Below, in pieces: positions 31,244-42,569 of a stretch of 64,000 nt of DNA; positions within the stretch are counted from its first letter, which is position 1, and each line of letters begins with the position of its first letter. The stretch comes from Pseudo-nitzschia pungens (lineage: Eukaryota; Bacillariophyta; Bacillariophyceae; Bacillariales; Bacillariaceae): contig CM074766.1 in assembly GCA_037355855.1 (NCBI GenBank), positions 1,612,001 through 1,676,000 of the forward strand. Reading direction: 5' to 3'. Below the pieces are notes generated by a model. The model was not told where the DNA came from, searched no databases, and saw only the letters and a program-made list of their open reading frames with translations. Position numbers and translations under genes: made by a program.

Positions 31244-33849
31244 ATGCCGGACGAGGACCTTTGCACCAACGAAAGAAAGGGACTCCTCCAGGGGTGCTTG
31301 CCGGGGGTCACACTTCACAATGGCAACACAACAACATACTACCAAAACAGCAATTCTGCATACCAATCATCCCCTCCCCAATCGCACGAAGCAGATCAGC
31401 TGCAGCAACACATTTTGATTTCGCAGCACATCAACAACCGAAACATCCACAACAACAACTACAACAACAACAACAACAACACAAACAACTTGCCAACAAC
31501 AGCAAGCAGCAGCACTGGACACCCGGCCGGGATATCATTATTTCACAAGGGCCAATCACCGTTGATTGGATCCCTGTGGATCGACAACGACGACAGCGAT
31601 GGTTTTCGGTTTCACTGCGATCACGATTTCGACGACATGACCATGTTCTCCTTTTCGATTCGACGGGCCGCCGCGCTATCGGAAGCCAGGAGACGGTCCG
31701 AACAACGGTGGTTTCTCTACTTCAAGACCGTGCTGGTGTCGATCTTCTTGCTGATGCTATGGGACAAACTCCAGGCGGGAACGGGGACACGGGCGCACAC
31801 GAATGCAAACGCAAACGCAAACGCAAACGCAAACATGCCTCCCGCAATTTCCGATGATGCGCGATCGGTGGAACGGAGTCCGAGCCGGTTTCGGTTTCGG
31901 TTCGATCGGTACGCCCATCGCAACAACAATACGTCCGACCCCGACCCGATGCCCGCAACCGTCGACGACAGCGGCATCGCCATCGGCAGCGGCAGGAGCG
32001 ACGACGAGCAGAGGCAGATTCTGATCCTCCTGAAAGATCTGGACGAAGCCATCGAGGGCGATGTTGTCTTGCGATCCAACAAGACCAAGTACCGAAACGC
32101 CGCCAGGGGATGGCAACGACGCGACTTTGTCGTTCCCGGCAGCGATGAGTCGTCATCGTCGTCGTCGTCGTCGTCCCCGCCGGACTACCTTCCACCCCTG
32201 GCGGTGGTCGAGGCAACGACTCCGAGGGACGTGCAACTCGCGGTGCCGATCCTGGCCGGTCTGGAACGCGAACACGGCATAGGCTTTCGGGTTCGATCCG
32301 GCGGGCATTCCTGCGTGAGCGGATACAGCACGATCTCGGACGGCGTAGTGCTGAGCCTGGCAAAACTGAACGGCATCGCGGTCCGCGGCCCGGAGCGCGG
32401 TGCCGACACCACAGACGCCCGCAGCGGTCTCGACGATTCGTCTCGCAACGTTACCGGTGCGAACGCAAACGAGGCGGCGACCTCTCGGAGCGCGGAGCCC
32501 GGGACGGTCGTGATGGGACCGGGAGTCCGAACCGAAGAATTCATGAGGGAGGTCCTGGACGAGAATGGATACAGCGGGATCGCGGCCTCGGCGGCGGGGG
32601 TTGGAATGGGCGGGTTTGTTTTGGGTGGTGGATACGGACTGCAATCCAGAATGTACGGTCTAGCAATCGACAACGTCGCGAGCGTCCAAGTGGTGATGGC
32701 CAGCGGCGAGATCGAGACCGTAGGCAACGGCGACGATCTGTTTTGGGGTCTGCTCGGAGCTGGTGGAGGCAATCTCGGTGTCGTAACGTCGATGGAATAC
32801 CGCGTGTACCCATCCCACGATATCAAATTAGCTGGTAAGGTGCTCCCCGGAGCTCATTCGTACCAGCACGACGGTTTTGCGGCACGGTCGCCACACCGGC
32901 AACAATCTCACACAAATTTTCGTTGCTGCCGTTCTTCTTCTGCTTCTTCGAAAATTGTACGACAGCAACAGCAAAGGTTTCGTTGACAGAAATGACGCAA
33001 TTTCTACAGCGATTGGGAAGCAAGGAATCCGATCTCGCTCCCGAGTTCACACTGAGCGTCCAGGGATACGAATCATCCGAAAATAGCACGGATTTGAACC
33101 TTGCCAAACGTCTCGCGAACGAATACACCGGGCAACAGGCAAGCAGCGACCAACCGGCCGATGAGGAAGAGGAACAGCTCGTTGCAATATCCATGTTTTG
33201 GATGGGAGATTCCAATCCGGATGATCCCGTCGGGATGGAATACATCAAGAAAGAAATCGTCCCACTATTTCCAAACGCCTCTACCAGAGACGAGATTGTC
33301 TATTACTACTTCTCTTGGTCGGGCATGTCCCGGGAACGAGAACAACGCCCCGAATACAAGTCGGTGTGGTCGGCGGAATCCTGGAACGGATTTTTGTTCC
33401 CCGAGAACAATACGGAAGAGGTTTGGAGAGACATAAAGTCGAGTTTGGCCGCGTTGTTTCGGTATTGCAAGTTCGTTTCGCCCAGATTCGAGCTCTGGGG
33501 TGGAGCAATCTCGGAGATACCGCCAAACGCCACGGCCTTTCGCTACCGAAAGGCCGTGTATAACATCGGCATCGACCTGATGGTGCCGACCGAGAGCGAT
33601 GCCGATGTCGCGTCGGACGAGATGCAACTTGTCGACGCTATCTGGCCCTCCATCGCTCGTCACTTGGATGGGGCCTACATCAATTATCCCATGGCGAGCT
33701 TGTCGGACGAATCCTATCCCACCGCCTACTGGGGCGAAAATCTAGATCGTCTCACGGAATTGAAAGAACGATATGATCCCGCAAATTCCTTCAAAACATC
33801 ACAGACAATTCCAGCCAAGAATGTGCTTTCCAACGCCCACCCATTGTAA
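31244..33849 (+). CDS. FAD-linked oxidase (berberine-bridge-enzyme type), membrane-anchored
   Basis: An oxidoreductase of the FAD_binding_4 plus BBE families; the substrate (sugar or secondary metabolite) is not evident. Exons 31244-32834 and 32972-33849, 137-nt GT-AG intron, 822 residues. The first 155 residues are low complexity (Gln/Asn-rich). A hydrophobic segment (FKTVLVSIFLLMLW, about 160-173) suggests a signal anchor, followed by an (Asn-Ala)n run encoded by a hexanucleotide repeat. The FAD domain begins near residue 318; the covalent flavin His is H355 in RSGGHSCVSGYS, and GMGGFVLGGGYGLQSRMYGL is the flavin-binding loop. The second covalent Cys of bicovalent BBE enzymes is absent (SAAGVGMGG). 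The C-terminus has the BBE signature INYPMA, AYWGENLDRLTELKERYDP. An insert of about 30 residues, Asn/Asp/Thr-rich, lies around 385-415. Confidence 0.9.
31445..31489. repeat. CAA/AAC-rich repeat, coding
   Basis: An imperfect AAC/CAA trinucleotide tract inside exon 1 of the FAD oxidase. In frame it encodes a run of Asn with scattered Tyr, Thr and His, so length variation would change only a disordered N-terminal region. Confidence 0.75.
31805..31834. repeat. GCAAAC hexanucleotide repeat, coding
   Basis: Five units of GCAAAC in exon 1 of the FAD oxidase, encoding alternating Ala-Asn just after the hydrophobic segment. A hexanucleotide repeat preserves frame whatever its length. Confidence 0.85.
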
Positions 33850-34096
33850 TGTAGGTCTGTATGAATTGGTGCTTAAACATAATAGTTGTATTATTATATT
33901 AATATCGAATTAATGCAAAAACTGAAAGTTGCTCTAGTCACGAAGAGGCATTCCTACAATAGTAGTAATACTTTGTATCAAAGTGATGATGTATTTTTAA
34001 ACATTTTAAAGAATGTTCTGATATTTTATTCTACAGTCGAAAGACTGATTGTTTTGCATCCATAATCAAAGGCACGATATGTGCAACATTGCCTTA

Positions 34097-35470
34097 TCAC
34101 TGTACCGTTTCGCTTTTTCCCTTGTTTTGAGTTAGATAGAGAACATGATGTTTAGGCGTACAATTTTGCGGTGTCATTTTAAGGAGTTGCACGTTGTATC
34201 CGTTCTCGGCCGCCCACAACGCCCGGTCGTATTCTATCAGGCATTTGGCTTCGTAGATTCCTCTGTCTTCCGCAGCCTTGCTCACTGACAGATATTCATC
34301 CTGAGTCATAAATTTTCCAATGTACGAACTTCGTGGGTACTGGTATCCGCAGGTGGTTTTTGAGGTCATGGCACCATTGCAGCAGGGGCACACTATGCAA
34401 TCCGCCCCTCGCGACTTGGCCAATGACATAACCATGTCTGTGAAACTTCCGCAACAATGTAATCCAATGGCAATGTCGAATGATTTTGAGACTCTTTGTG
34501 GGGAACACGAGTTCGTTGGTGGTTCCATAGTGGAACCTGGTGGCAAGAACAAATCATCCTTCATAGACGGCATGGAAGGAATGGAAAAGTCGTCTATATT
34601 GGAAGGTGAAAAAGAATATTGTAGGGTCTGTACATTTTTCAGACCAGCCTCGTTCGCCCTCCGCTCGACAAGCTTCAGAGGGTAGGGCTTCTTGTCGACC
34701 AAAACAAACCGGACTCTCGAGAAGTACGGTGCCAGAGCTAAGCACAAGTTCCCACTTCCGCTACCGAAATCTACGACTGTGAAATCAAATTGACTTTCGT
34801 TGCCATTTTCTTTTGTTTCGTCGACCGTGTATGGCGAAAGTCGGTCCCACAAAATCGACACAAAGTTTTCCACTTGCCAGGCCTTCCGTTGCCCACGGTC
34901 GTTGCTCAACAAGGATACCCCTTCCACGGTATTTGTCCCGGAAGGGGTGTTTCCTCGATCGCTTGATTGTTCTTGATCGACCCGTTTCCCGTGCATTTCC
35001 CATAGTTCTTCCAGTTGCCCCTGGGTAATCTCGCCCCCTTCCTTTTTGTGTTGAAGCTTTCGTCGATATTTTATGCTGTTCGAGAAAACCATCGATAGCT
35101 CACGTTCGTCCGAAGTGTTGCCTTCCAGAACTGCCTTGTTGGGATTGCACACGGGTGGAACACTGGCCCAAAATTTCTCGAAAGCCGTCTCTGCCCGAGG
35201 AATGCGTCGATACAAATCCGAAAGTCCTTTTTGTTGATTTGCGTTGGCGTCGGCCCGAGTCGAGTGGTCGGTGTGGAGGTCGCTGTCAACGAAAGCGAGC
35301 GGCAATTCTTCGTAGGGCGGAAGCCGTTCCAAGATTTCGTAACAGGCGAAGCGTTTGAGATCTCTGTTTCGAGCGCGTTGTCGTTTCTTGTGGCCCAGAC
35401 GATAATCTGCGTCCGGTAGCGTGACCGTTGCTTCCGATGTGCAAGGAGCAGGGACGGAAGATGTTGCCAT
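34097..35470 (-). CDS. SAM-dependent methyltransferase, Methyltransf_32 (GSTCD-like)
   Basis: A single-exon protein of 457 residues. The SAM-binding motif I is VVDFGSGSGNLCLALA, followed by FVLVDKKPYPLKL (the acidic residue of motif II). Downstream, IAIGLHCCGSFTDMVM and DCIVCPCCNGAM resemble the [GL]H[AC]CG and PCC motifs of the Methyltransf_32 family, which includes GSTCD and relatives. The substrate is unknown; members are suspected RNA or protein methyltransferases. The N-terminal 200 residues have a basic stretch (LGHKKRQRARNRDLKR) and low similarity to anything I know. The frame runs upstream to 35539 but only from GTG, so the ATG at 35470 is used. It converges with the FAD oxidase, their ends being about 250 bp apart. 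Confidence 0.85.
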   Translation of the reverse strand: MATSSVPAPCTSEATVTLPDADYRLGHKKRQRARNRDLKRFACYEILERLPPYEELPLAFVDSDLHTDHSTRADANANQQKGLSDLYRRIPRAETAFEKFWASVPPVCNPNKAVLEGNTSDERELSMVFSNSIKYRRKLQHKKEGGEITQGQLEELWEMHGKRVDQEQSSDRGNTPSGTNTVEGVSLLSNDRGQRKAWQVENFVSILWDRLSPYTVDETKENGNESQFDFTVVDFGSGSGNLCLALAPYFSRVRFVLVDKKPYPLKLVERRANEAGLKNVQTLQYSFSPSNIDDFSIPSMPSMKDDLFLPPGSTMEPPTNSCSPQRVSKSFDIAIGLHCCGSFTDMVMSLAKSRGADCIVCPCCNGAMTSKTTCGYQYPRSSYIGKFMTQDEYLSVSKAAEDRGIYEAKCLIEYDRALWAAENGYNVQLLKMTPQNCTPKHHVLYLTQNKGKSETVQ

Positions 35471-37549
35471 AGTGGATCGAGGAGTGGAATAGAGTTTCAG
35501 TTTTTCTTTCGTATTTGTTCTTCCCGGAGAAATTATCACACTGTGGTCTACTTTGTTATAATAAAAGCAGTGCGAACTAAGGTTCTTACCGCTATGAGCA
35601 ACGAGGCAAGTGCAAAAGCTAACAGCTGGTCAACTATGGTCGAGAGCGGTTTCTATTCAAAGTCTCAATTTTTTTTCATGTCAACGGAGGCAGGCCGTCC
35701 GGTACGTAATCTTACCGTTCCGGTAAACCTTACGATTCGAATACGGATGCAAGAAAGACGCATCGGGTCAAAATCAGGAGGCCATCACTGACGGTACTCG
35801 TACTAAGGTACTCGTACTTAGCTTTCTTACCATTGCTTCTCATTACACACTACGTTTGCTGCAGCTGCTTTTATTGTCTAGTACCGTAGTGAGTGATTGG
35901 AAGGGTGATCTATCAACCATGATAAGAAACAAAGTAACCTTACTTGTATTTTGAATGGAAAATGTTGGTTTGGTGTTCTCAAACAAGAGCCCTAGTAGTA
36001 TAGTAATAGTAAATGAAATATGTTTGATCTATTTTACAAAAGGCAATGTGAAAATTGTCTTGGTGTCTTCACATATTGTACAAGGCAAGAAGGTTTGTCT
36101 GGAACCTGTTTGATCCACTTATTGATTGAATGAATGATGAAGTTCCCTAACACCAGTATTAAAAAAGATGAACATACCGGTAGGTAAGGTTTATGAACTT
36201 TGATACACAGGGAAAAGTAGAAGCATTACTAGGTGGTATTTTGAACAGGTCTCCTAACTGACTGCACTGAGGGTAATCCTTAGTATCGGTATGCACGAGA
36301 TGTAGGAAGCAGTCACACAAGGCACCCAACCACTCTCCAGCAGCTGACATTTTTTGTTGCATCTTTTGCTCCAATCACCTTTTTGATATTATTTTCTAGC
36401 CCAATCAATTTTGAGATACTACAAAGTTCCTATCAGCTGTCCCCTGGTTCTACATCATCAACTACTAATTTTTACGGAAACCGGGGGACAGCTGATAGGA
36501 ATTCCGTAGTACAGATCCTGATATAAAAAAAGATTATTCACGTCCCGAAGTCGCTTAACTTACCTTCTTTCTTGAGACCTGATACAACGGAATGGTCCCG
36601 GTAATTTTGTAGTGAGCACATTGGTTTTCCCATTGATACTTGCAATTATGAACCGATACCCATTCCATGGTAGTGGGGCCCTATCCTCCCGTTCGACCTT
36701 TCTTATGATCCCTCTCATCATTTTTCACATCACTCCCTTAATTACGTGTTCGAGCTTTCATTGCTAGTTAACAGTAAAGGTTGAGAGAAATGCGCGACTT
36801 CATCCCATAATCCTCTAATTAAAAAATTATACCGGTAGGGGACTTCAGAGTGAAATTTATGAGACAAAAACTAAGTGATGTAATTATTTACATTCAGACT
36901 GCTGACAACTCGTCATTATGATGAAGACAAAAGTGAATTTCTAAAGCCCTCTCTTTGCCTTCCGGGGGGTAGTTTTGGTTCCAGATCAATCCAAAAGCTT
37001 CTCCTTAAAGGATATCAATAAGTACATCGAATCGTCACGTGACTAATAGATCTTGAGCATTCCATGGCACGTGTTTCATGCTTCAAAGTGTCATTGAGCA
37101 CTGGCATGAACAGAAATGAATATCGTGCCTCTTCTTATGACCCCTGCCTTCCATCTCCATTTTGCAACGTGAAGCGTGCCTCGACATTTAAATAACCCAA
37201 TATCAACGTGCAACTGTCAATAGCACTTCCGATAAGAATTTTACCCATTTCCGATACCGAGTCTTGCACAATCTGAATATTTGCCGCACTCACAAGCGGC
37301 CATACTTATCCTTCACCCTTCATGGCGATGATACCTGCACACACCCAATTATATCTAGCCATGTTGATGCTTCGATAACATCAATTGTCAACGCCAAAAG
37401 TTTTGCTCCACTGATAGTGCTGCGTGAGATTAACTCGTCAAAAGAAGATCGGCGGAACAGTGAAAAAGAAGTTGCCCATTCCTTTGGTTTGTTTTCCATC
37501 ATTTGGTCTGTTATAATTTTTGGGAGAGCAGCAATATCGAAAACCAACA
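35471..37549. other. Divergent intergenic region with a MITE
   Basis: 2.1 kb without a supported gene. It holds motif words at 35705-35745 and about 35934 and 36185, and the third hairpin element at 36419-36509. A small minus-strand frame (36159-36374) and a plus-strand frame (37264-37620) overlap the ankyrin gene promoter region and show no family features. Confidence 0.45.
36419..36509 (-). mobile_element. TA-flanked 91-bp hairpin element, copy 3 (MITE-like)
   Basis: Same length as the copies at 10394 and 16339 but inserted in the opposite orientation: its reverse complement matches copy 1 closely, including the loop (TTTCCGTA, AAATT, GTAGTTGA, GTAGAACC). The arms share CTATCAGCTGTCCCC. 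Flanking TA at 36417-36418 and 36510-36511. High similarity to copy 1 suggests relatively recent movement. Confidence 0.8.
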
Positions 37550-39415
37550 ATGGACGTAACATCCCATGGCAACGACACTCCCCTCCTCCAACTTCTGGAT
37601 GGCATTTTATCCCAAGATGAAGAGCACACAAACGCAGCTCTTGCACAAATCGAGAAGTTAGACCCTTGTTTTGGACACCACAATTTTATTCCAACACCAT
37701 CAAAGCCCCACAATTTTTCATCGGACAACGCATGCCTCATCTGCGATTCCCCATTGCGATCGTCATCGGCCCTCGAAGCTATTGTCAGACGCCTGCTGGC
37801 AATCCAGCCGCACCTGGCACAGGTCTCCAGCGAAAGCGATGGATCCCTTCCCCTTCATTTCGCCGCCTCTATTGGAAACATTCGAATAGCTGCACTGCTG
37901 ATAGGTCATTATCGCGAAGCGGCTCTTGCGCACAACACGAAGGGGAAGATTCCTCTCCACTACGCGGCGCGGGAAGGACGAACCGAGATGGTGAACTTTT
38001 TGTTGCGTTTTGTTCCTGCCTGTGCGGCTGTTCTGACGAAAAAGGGCAAGCTCGCCCTGCACTTCGCAGCAGGGGAGGGCCATATCGCTATAGTTCGGGA
38101 TTTGTTGAGGGTCTATCCGGGCGGAGCCGTTCTCCCATCAAAAAAGGGAAAGATTGCGATGCACTTTGCGGCTCGATGGGGTCACATGGAGATTGTGCGT
38201 GATTTGTATCGTCTCTATCCCGAGTCCATCGAAACTCTCGATTACGATGGGTCGAATCCACTCCACGATGCGACCAGAGAAGGTCAGCTGGAAATGGCCA
38301 AGTTTTTGGTCGAGAAATGTCCGTCCGTAATGACCAAGTCCAATATCCGGGGCGAAATACCCCTGTTTGCCGCCATTCGAAGTGGGAATATTCAACTCTG
38401 TGCATTTTTGATTCGCGCCTGGCCGGGAAGCGGAAAGCAGGTTCTACAAACCATAAGTGATCGCGACGATGTCACCTCATGGGAACCAGGGATTTTAGAT
38501 CTCTGTTTGCGGGGAGCAGTTGCTAACTTTTCCGATTTAACTACAAAAGAACGAGTTTATGTCGACGACCATGGTCCTACGATAATCGGTCGAGTCCATC
38601 CCAAGTACAAGAACATTGAGGACACTTCTGTGCCCAGCAACGGCAATGCAATGCCAACGGAAGTCGCAAGCGATTCAAAACACCAACACAAAGTTGTTGA
38701 ACAGGAAAGCGACGACGGTATCTGTCGAATAACAAGCGAGACATCGTTGGAAGTCGCTTCCATATCGATGGTCAACGATGGCACTAATTCTACTGCGCAG
38801 CTCCACCCAGACCTAGATATCAGCTTGCCAAGATCCAAGTCACCCATCCTGAAAACAAACGAGTGCGACAAGAGACGGTCGTCATCGAACGGTTCCAATA
38901 GTAACAAACGGCAGTGTCGAGGGAACAACGATCGTGACTCCGTAGTAGACGGGTGCGAAAGTTCATTCGACCTCAAAAAGCAAACCTTTTATCAGCTTCA
39001 CGCGGCCCTGGAATGCTCTGCAACTACCAGCGTGCTCAAATGCGTCTTGGATCGCTACCCAGAGCAACACACGCTTGTGGACGATTTCGGAAGGCTTCCT
39101 TTGCATATTGCCATATCGCAGTGTAGATCAGAGGGATGCGTAGAGCTGATACTTGAAAGGATATGGAAGTGCAACCCCGAGGCATGCTTTGAAAGGGACA
39201 AGTTTGGTCGGTTGCCCCTACACCTAGCTCTTATGACGCGAGCCGATGCTCGGTTGGTGGGAGTCTTGATAGAGGCTCACCCCTCCAGCGCAGTGGAGCG
39301 CTTTGCGCGTCGGTTGCCCATCCACATTGCGACAGCTAGTGGATGTGATCTGAGCACCATCTTCATGTTGATCCGGGGAGATCCTGCCATGGTTCAAACC
39401 TGGAACAGCCATTAA
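37550..39415 (+). CDS. Ankyrin-repeat protein
   Basis: A single-exon protein of 621 residues with at least five clear ankyrin repeats between about residues 93 and 290 (LPLHFAASIGNIRIAALLI, IPLHYAAREGRTEMVNFLL, LALHFAAGEGHIAIVRDLL, IAMHFAARWGHMEIVRDLY, NPLHDATREGQLEMAKFLV) and a more degenerate group at the C-terminus (about 500-600; LPLHIAISQC, LPLHLALMTRADARLVGVLI, LPIHIATASG). A Ser/Asn/Asp-rich, probably disordered linker of about 150 residues lies between. The repeats with LxLHxAA and a YP or CP turn belong to the large ankyrin families that are expanded in diatoms; the partner is unknown. ATG at 37550 follows CCAACA; the upstream extension starts at TTG only. Confidence 0.88.
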   Translation: MDVTSHGNDTPLLQLLDGILSQDEEHTNAALAQIEKLDPCFGHHNFIPTPSKPHNFSSDNACLICDSPLRSSSALEAIVRRLLAIQPHLAQVSSESDGSLPLHFAASIGNIRIAALLIGHYREAALAHNTKGKIPLHYAAREGRTEMVNFLLRFVPACAAVLTKKGKLALHFAAGEGHIAIVRDLLRVYPGGAVLPSKKGKIAMHFAARWGHMEIVRDLYRLYPESIETLDYDGSNPLHDATREGQLEMAKFLVEKCPSVMTKSNIRGEIPLFAAIRSGNIQLCAFLIRAWPGSGKQVLQTISDRDDVTSWEPGILDLCLRGAVANFSDLTTKERVYVDDHGPTIIGRVHPKYKNIEDTSVPSNGNAMPTEVASDSKHQHKVVEQESDDGICRITSETSLEVASISMVNDGTNSTAQLHPDLDISLPRSKSPILKTNECDKRRSSSNGSNSNKRQCRGNNDRDSVVDGCESSFDLKKQTFYQLHAALECSATTSVLKCVLDRYPEQHTLVDDFGRLPLHIAISQCRSEGCVELILERIWKCNPEACFERDKFGRLPLHLALMTRADARLVGVLIEAHPSSAVERFARRLPIHIATASGCDLSTIFMLIRGDPAMVQTWNSH

Positions 39416-40415
39416 AACCGGTTTGCTACGTTAGCAGTATAGAGACGAAAACGAAAACACGCGATACCACGCCAGTGGAAAAATTAAAAATCACGTCATA
39501 TACTACAATAGAGAATAGATGTATTTCCACATTGGTAACAGTTTAGAACAGTTAAAAGGAGCTACCAACAACAAACAAAAACATATCTGACTGCAGACTC
39601 ATAATTTCAAGATTTCCTTCTTCCGTAACATAAAACAAATTACAGGTCTGTGAATAAGAAAAACTTCGACTTCGCCAATTTCTAGGTGATGATTCTCTAC
39701 TTCGTTTTGATTGAGATTTCTTTCATTTCTCACGAATTTAGGCATTCAGAGTAACCTTACAACTGTTGTAGGTTTCCTTTTCTGATTGATTACAGTATCT
39801 TACCGGTAGAGAGATGAGACGTCCTGAAGAAATACGTAGTAGTAATTATTTTTCTCCCCTCGCCATTTTTGTCTATCTCTGAATCGTACAAATTGGATTG
39901 CATGGGTCGGTCGCGTGCCTATTATCACCTAGAGCTAAGGTTTTTACTGTATTACCCTATCCCATCAGTTAGTCTGCAGAAAACGGTATTTACCTTTTTT
40001 ATCTAACGGACGAGAAGAAAATAATGATACCGTACATACTGAAATACGTAGTACATACGTACTTTAGATTATGATGTCTGAGTCCCGAGTCAATCAATCC
40101 CGTTCTTGCAGCAACCCAAAATTCGAACGTGATCCACATTTTGTACACCAGCATCTCCACCATCCGCCATCGCCCACCCAAGCCCAAACGTGAGTTGGTT
40201 GTTGGTTGGCAACAGCTTTTAAGGATGAAAATCGATATTTTTTCAAAGTTGGAAGGCATCGTGTAATTTCTTTCATTCTTCCTGCCGATAGTGTTTGCTG
40301 AGTTACTACTGCTTGCAAGAATCGGAACACAAACCAACCCTGGATCGTAAAGAATCCAACGAAAGAAGAATTAGAATAAGCTCATCATTCGCGAATTCGA
40401 ATCAATCGATCCGAA
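39416..40415. other. Intergenic between ankyrin and RsmD genes
   Basis: 1 kb between two genes on the same strand. Motif words at about 39751 (GTAACCTTAC) and a TACGTAGTACATACGTAC run at about 40045. No supported gene. Confidence 0.4.
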
Positions 40416-41590
40416 ATGAGATCAATGTTCACAATTTCTGTCTCGGTGACGACAGTCGTTGCCTTTCTCGTAGCGGATAGAATAGCACAAGTTCCTACGG
40501 CTAGCGCCTTTTGCATACCGAAAGGATCTCCAGCATCATTGTCACTTTCAAATAAGAGTCAGCTTTTTGCAAAGCCAAAAAAGGAGAAGCAAAGGAGGAA
40601 GAATATTGCAAACAACAATAGGAACTTCGAAACCGCTGAGGCATCACCGATACCAGCCAACTTGAAGCGAAAGGTGGAAGCAAAAAGACCCCCACTTGGC
40701 CATGTCGTTCCCGAAGCAACTAGAACAAAGGGATGTGAGTGTTTCGTATCGAATCGCAGGTTGTCTATCGTTTGGTCTTCGATCGTGTTATAGCTCGATT
40801 CACGTTTCTTTTGGAGAATCTCGATTCTCATTCCCTGCCATCTATTGTCACGCAACACATGCACTGTGTAGCCGGTGGATCAGCAAATCCAGTACTCCGA
40901 CCTCAGGGAAAAGCGAGGGAGGCGGGCCTCAACAATCCCAGCAATCTCAAAATCTTTGGGGGCACCGCCCGTGGTCGACGTCTGGACTCGCCGTCCGTGT
41001 ATCTGCGGCCCATGATGGGAAAGGTTAGAGAGGCTGTATATTCGACATTGATTTCTTTTGGAGTGTATGATTACCCAGTTCGACACCTGGATTTGTTTTC
41101 GGGATCCGGATCTGTGGGGCTAGAATCTATGAGTCGTGGTGCCAAGCATTGCACCTTCTGTGACCTTGCAGAAGACTGTTGTGCTGCTATCTCTCGAAAC
41201 ATTCCTTGGTGCCAATTTGACGGACCCGAATATTCGACGCGAATCGTACATGCGGATGTACTTAAACTCCTGAGGGAGCCTGTGGCAGTAGGAATTCCCG
41301 AGGGTGAGACTTTCAACATCGTGACAATCTGCCCTCCGTACGAAGAAGTAACCTATGCCGATTTACTGGATGCCACGGCCAACTCTCCGTTGGTACAAGA
41401 GGACACGATTGTCCTTCTAGAATACCCGGTAGAATTATGGGGGGATTTGCCACACGTGTACAGCGGGGATAGCGTCACTATGATTGGTATTCGCAATCGA
41501 AAATATGGTCGAACCGTGATTGCTATGTACATTTGCAATCCAACTGGACGAATTGAGCTTGCGGAAAGCCGTCCAGAGGAATTCATCTAG
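40416..41590 (+). CDS. Plastid-targeted RsmD-type 16S rRNA (guanine-N2) methyltransferase
   Basis: Predicted to methylate plastid 16S rRNA at the position equivalent to E. coli G966. Exons 40416-40734 and 40872-41590, 137-nt GT-AG intron, 345 residues. The presequence MRSMFTISVSVTTVVAFLVA ends in TASAFCIP, the diatom plastid ASAF pattern, followed by a Lys-rich stretch. The domain begins with LKIFGGTARGRRLDSP and RPMMGKVREAVYSTL. The SAM motif I is HLDLFSGSGSVGLESMSRGA. The catalytic (N/D)PPY motif of the family reads CPPYEEV here, with Cys in place of Asp/Asn; the following EYPVEL is as expected. Activity is likely but the Cys is unusual. Confidence 0.9.
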
Positions 41591-41755
41591 TAGCATTTAC
41601 GTGTTCTATAAGCATCGAAAGTGCAATGATAAATAAAATATTTTTAAAATTCTAGATTAGCGTACTTTCCATGAAGCACGGTTGATGATAAATAACACCA
41701 ATCACTGTGACAAAAATTGATGATTTTTTTGGTTCGTGCTCTTCACTTGGCAAAT

Positions 41756-42522
41756 TTATGCCATGACTCCACCGTCAGCTCCCATGAGTGCCAGCTCGTT
41801 CTCTGCCGTTGGCAGGACCCGGTATTTGATGTAGGAAAGCAGTGACCAAATGAATCCCGACAGGGCCCCTGCAAAGTAGACTATTGCTTGTTGCTTGTAT
41901 TCCTGGGTGTGTTCAAAAGCTTCCTCAGCAAAGTAATCCAAAATGTACGCCTCGCAGGTCTTGCAGCTTCCATAGATGTTGACAAAAGGCCATTCATCAT
42001 CACCCCCAGCGGGTGTCGTGGGGTCGTACGACTTTCCACCAATGTCGGCGTCGAATAAGTCTTCGCATGCATAATCACCCCATACACTATCCCAATCGTA
42101 ATCCTAATAAAAGAAGAAAAAATGCAAGGAATCAGAGAAAAAGGATTGGAATCAAAGATTGACATGTTGCATCGTGAGTCACTCTCCATGAGCCACTTGT
42201 ATTAGTTTCCGCACAATGCAAGGACGAATTAAAGGGTATCAGTACTCACCCAATACTCGTCTTCGTAAGCATCGTCGTCATAGGAGTCTGGATACTCGTC
42301 CCAATACCATTCTTCCTCCTCTTCGTAGACTTCTTCTTCGTATTCCTCTTCAACTTCTTCCTCTTCTTCTTCGTAAACCTCTTCTGCCATCTCTTCATAA
42401 ATATCATCTTTTGAGAAAACACAAGGGAAAGAGTCAGAAACAAAACATACTCCATTTCAGTGTCATAAGGGCGAGAGGCTTGAAGAGGTACACAGTTCTT
42501 ACCGGAAGCACTTCCGTTGGAG

Positions 42523-42569
<47 letters not shown>

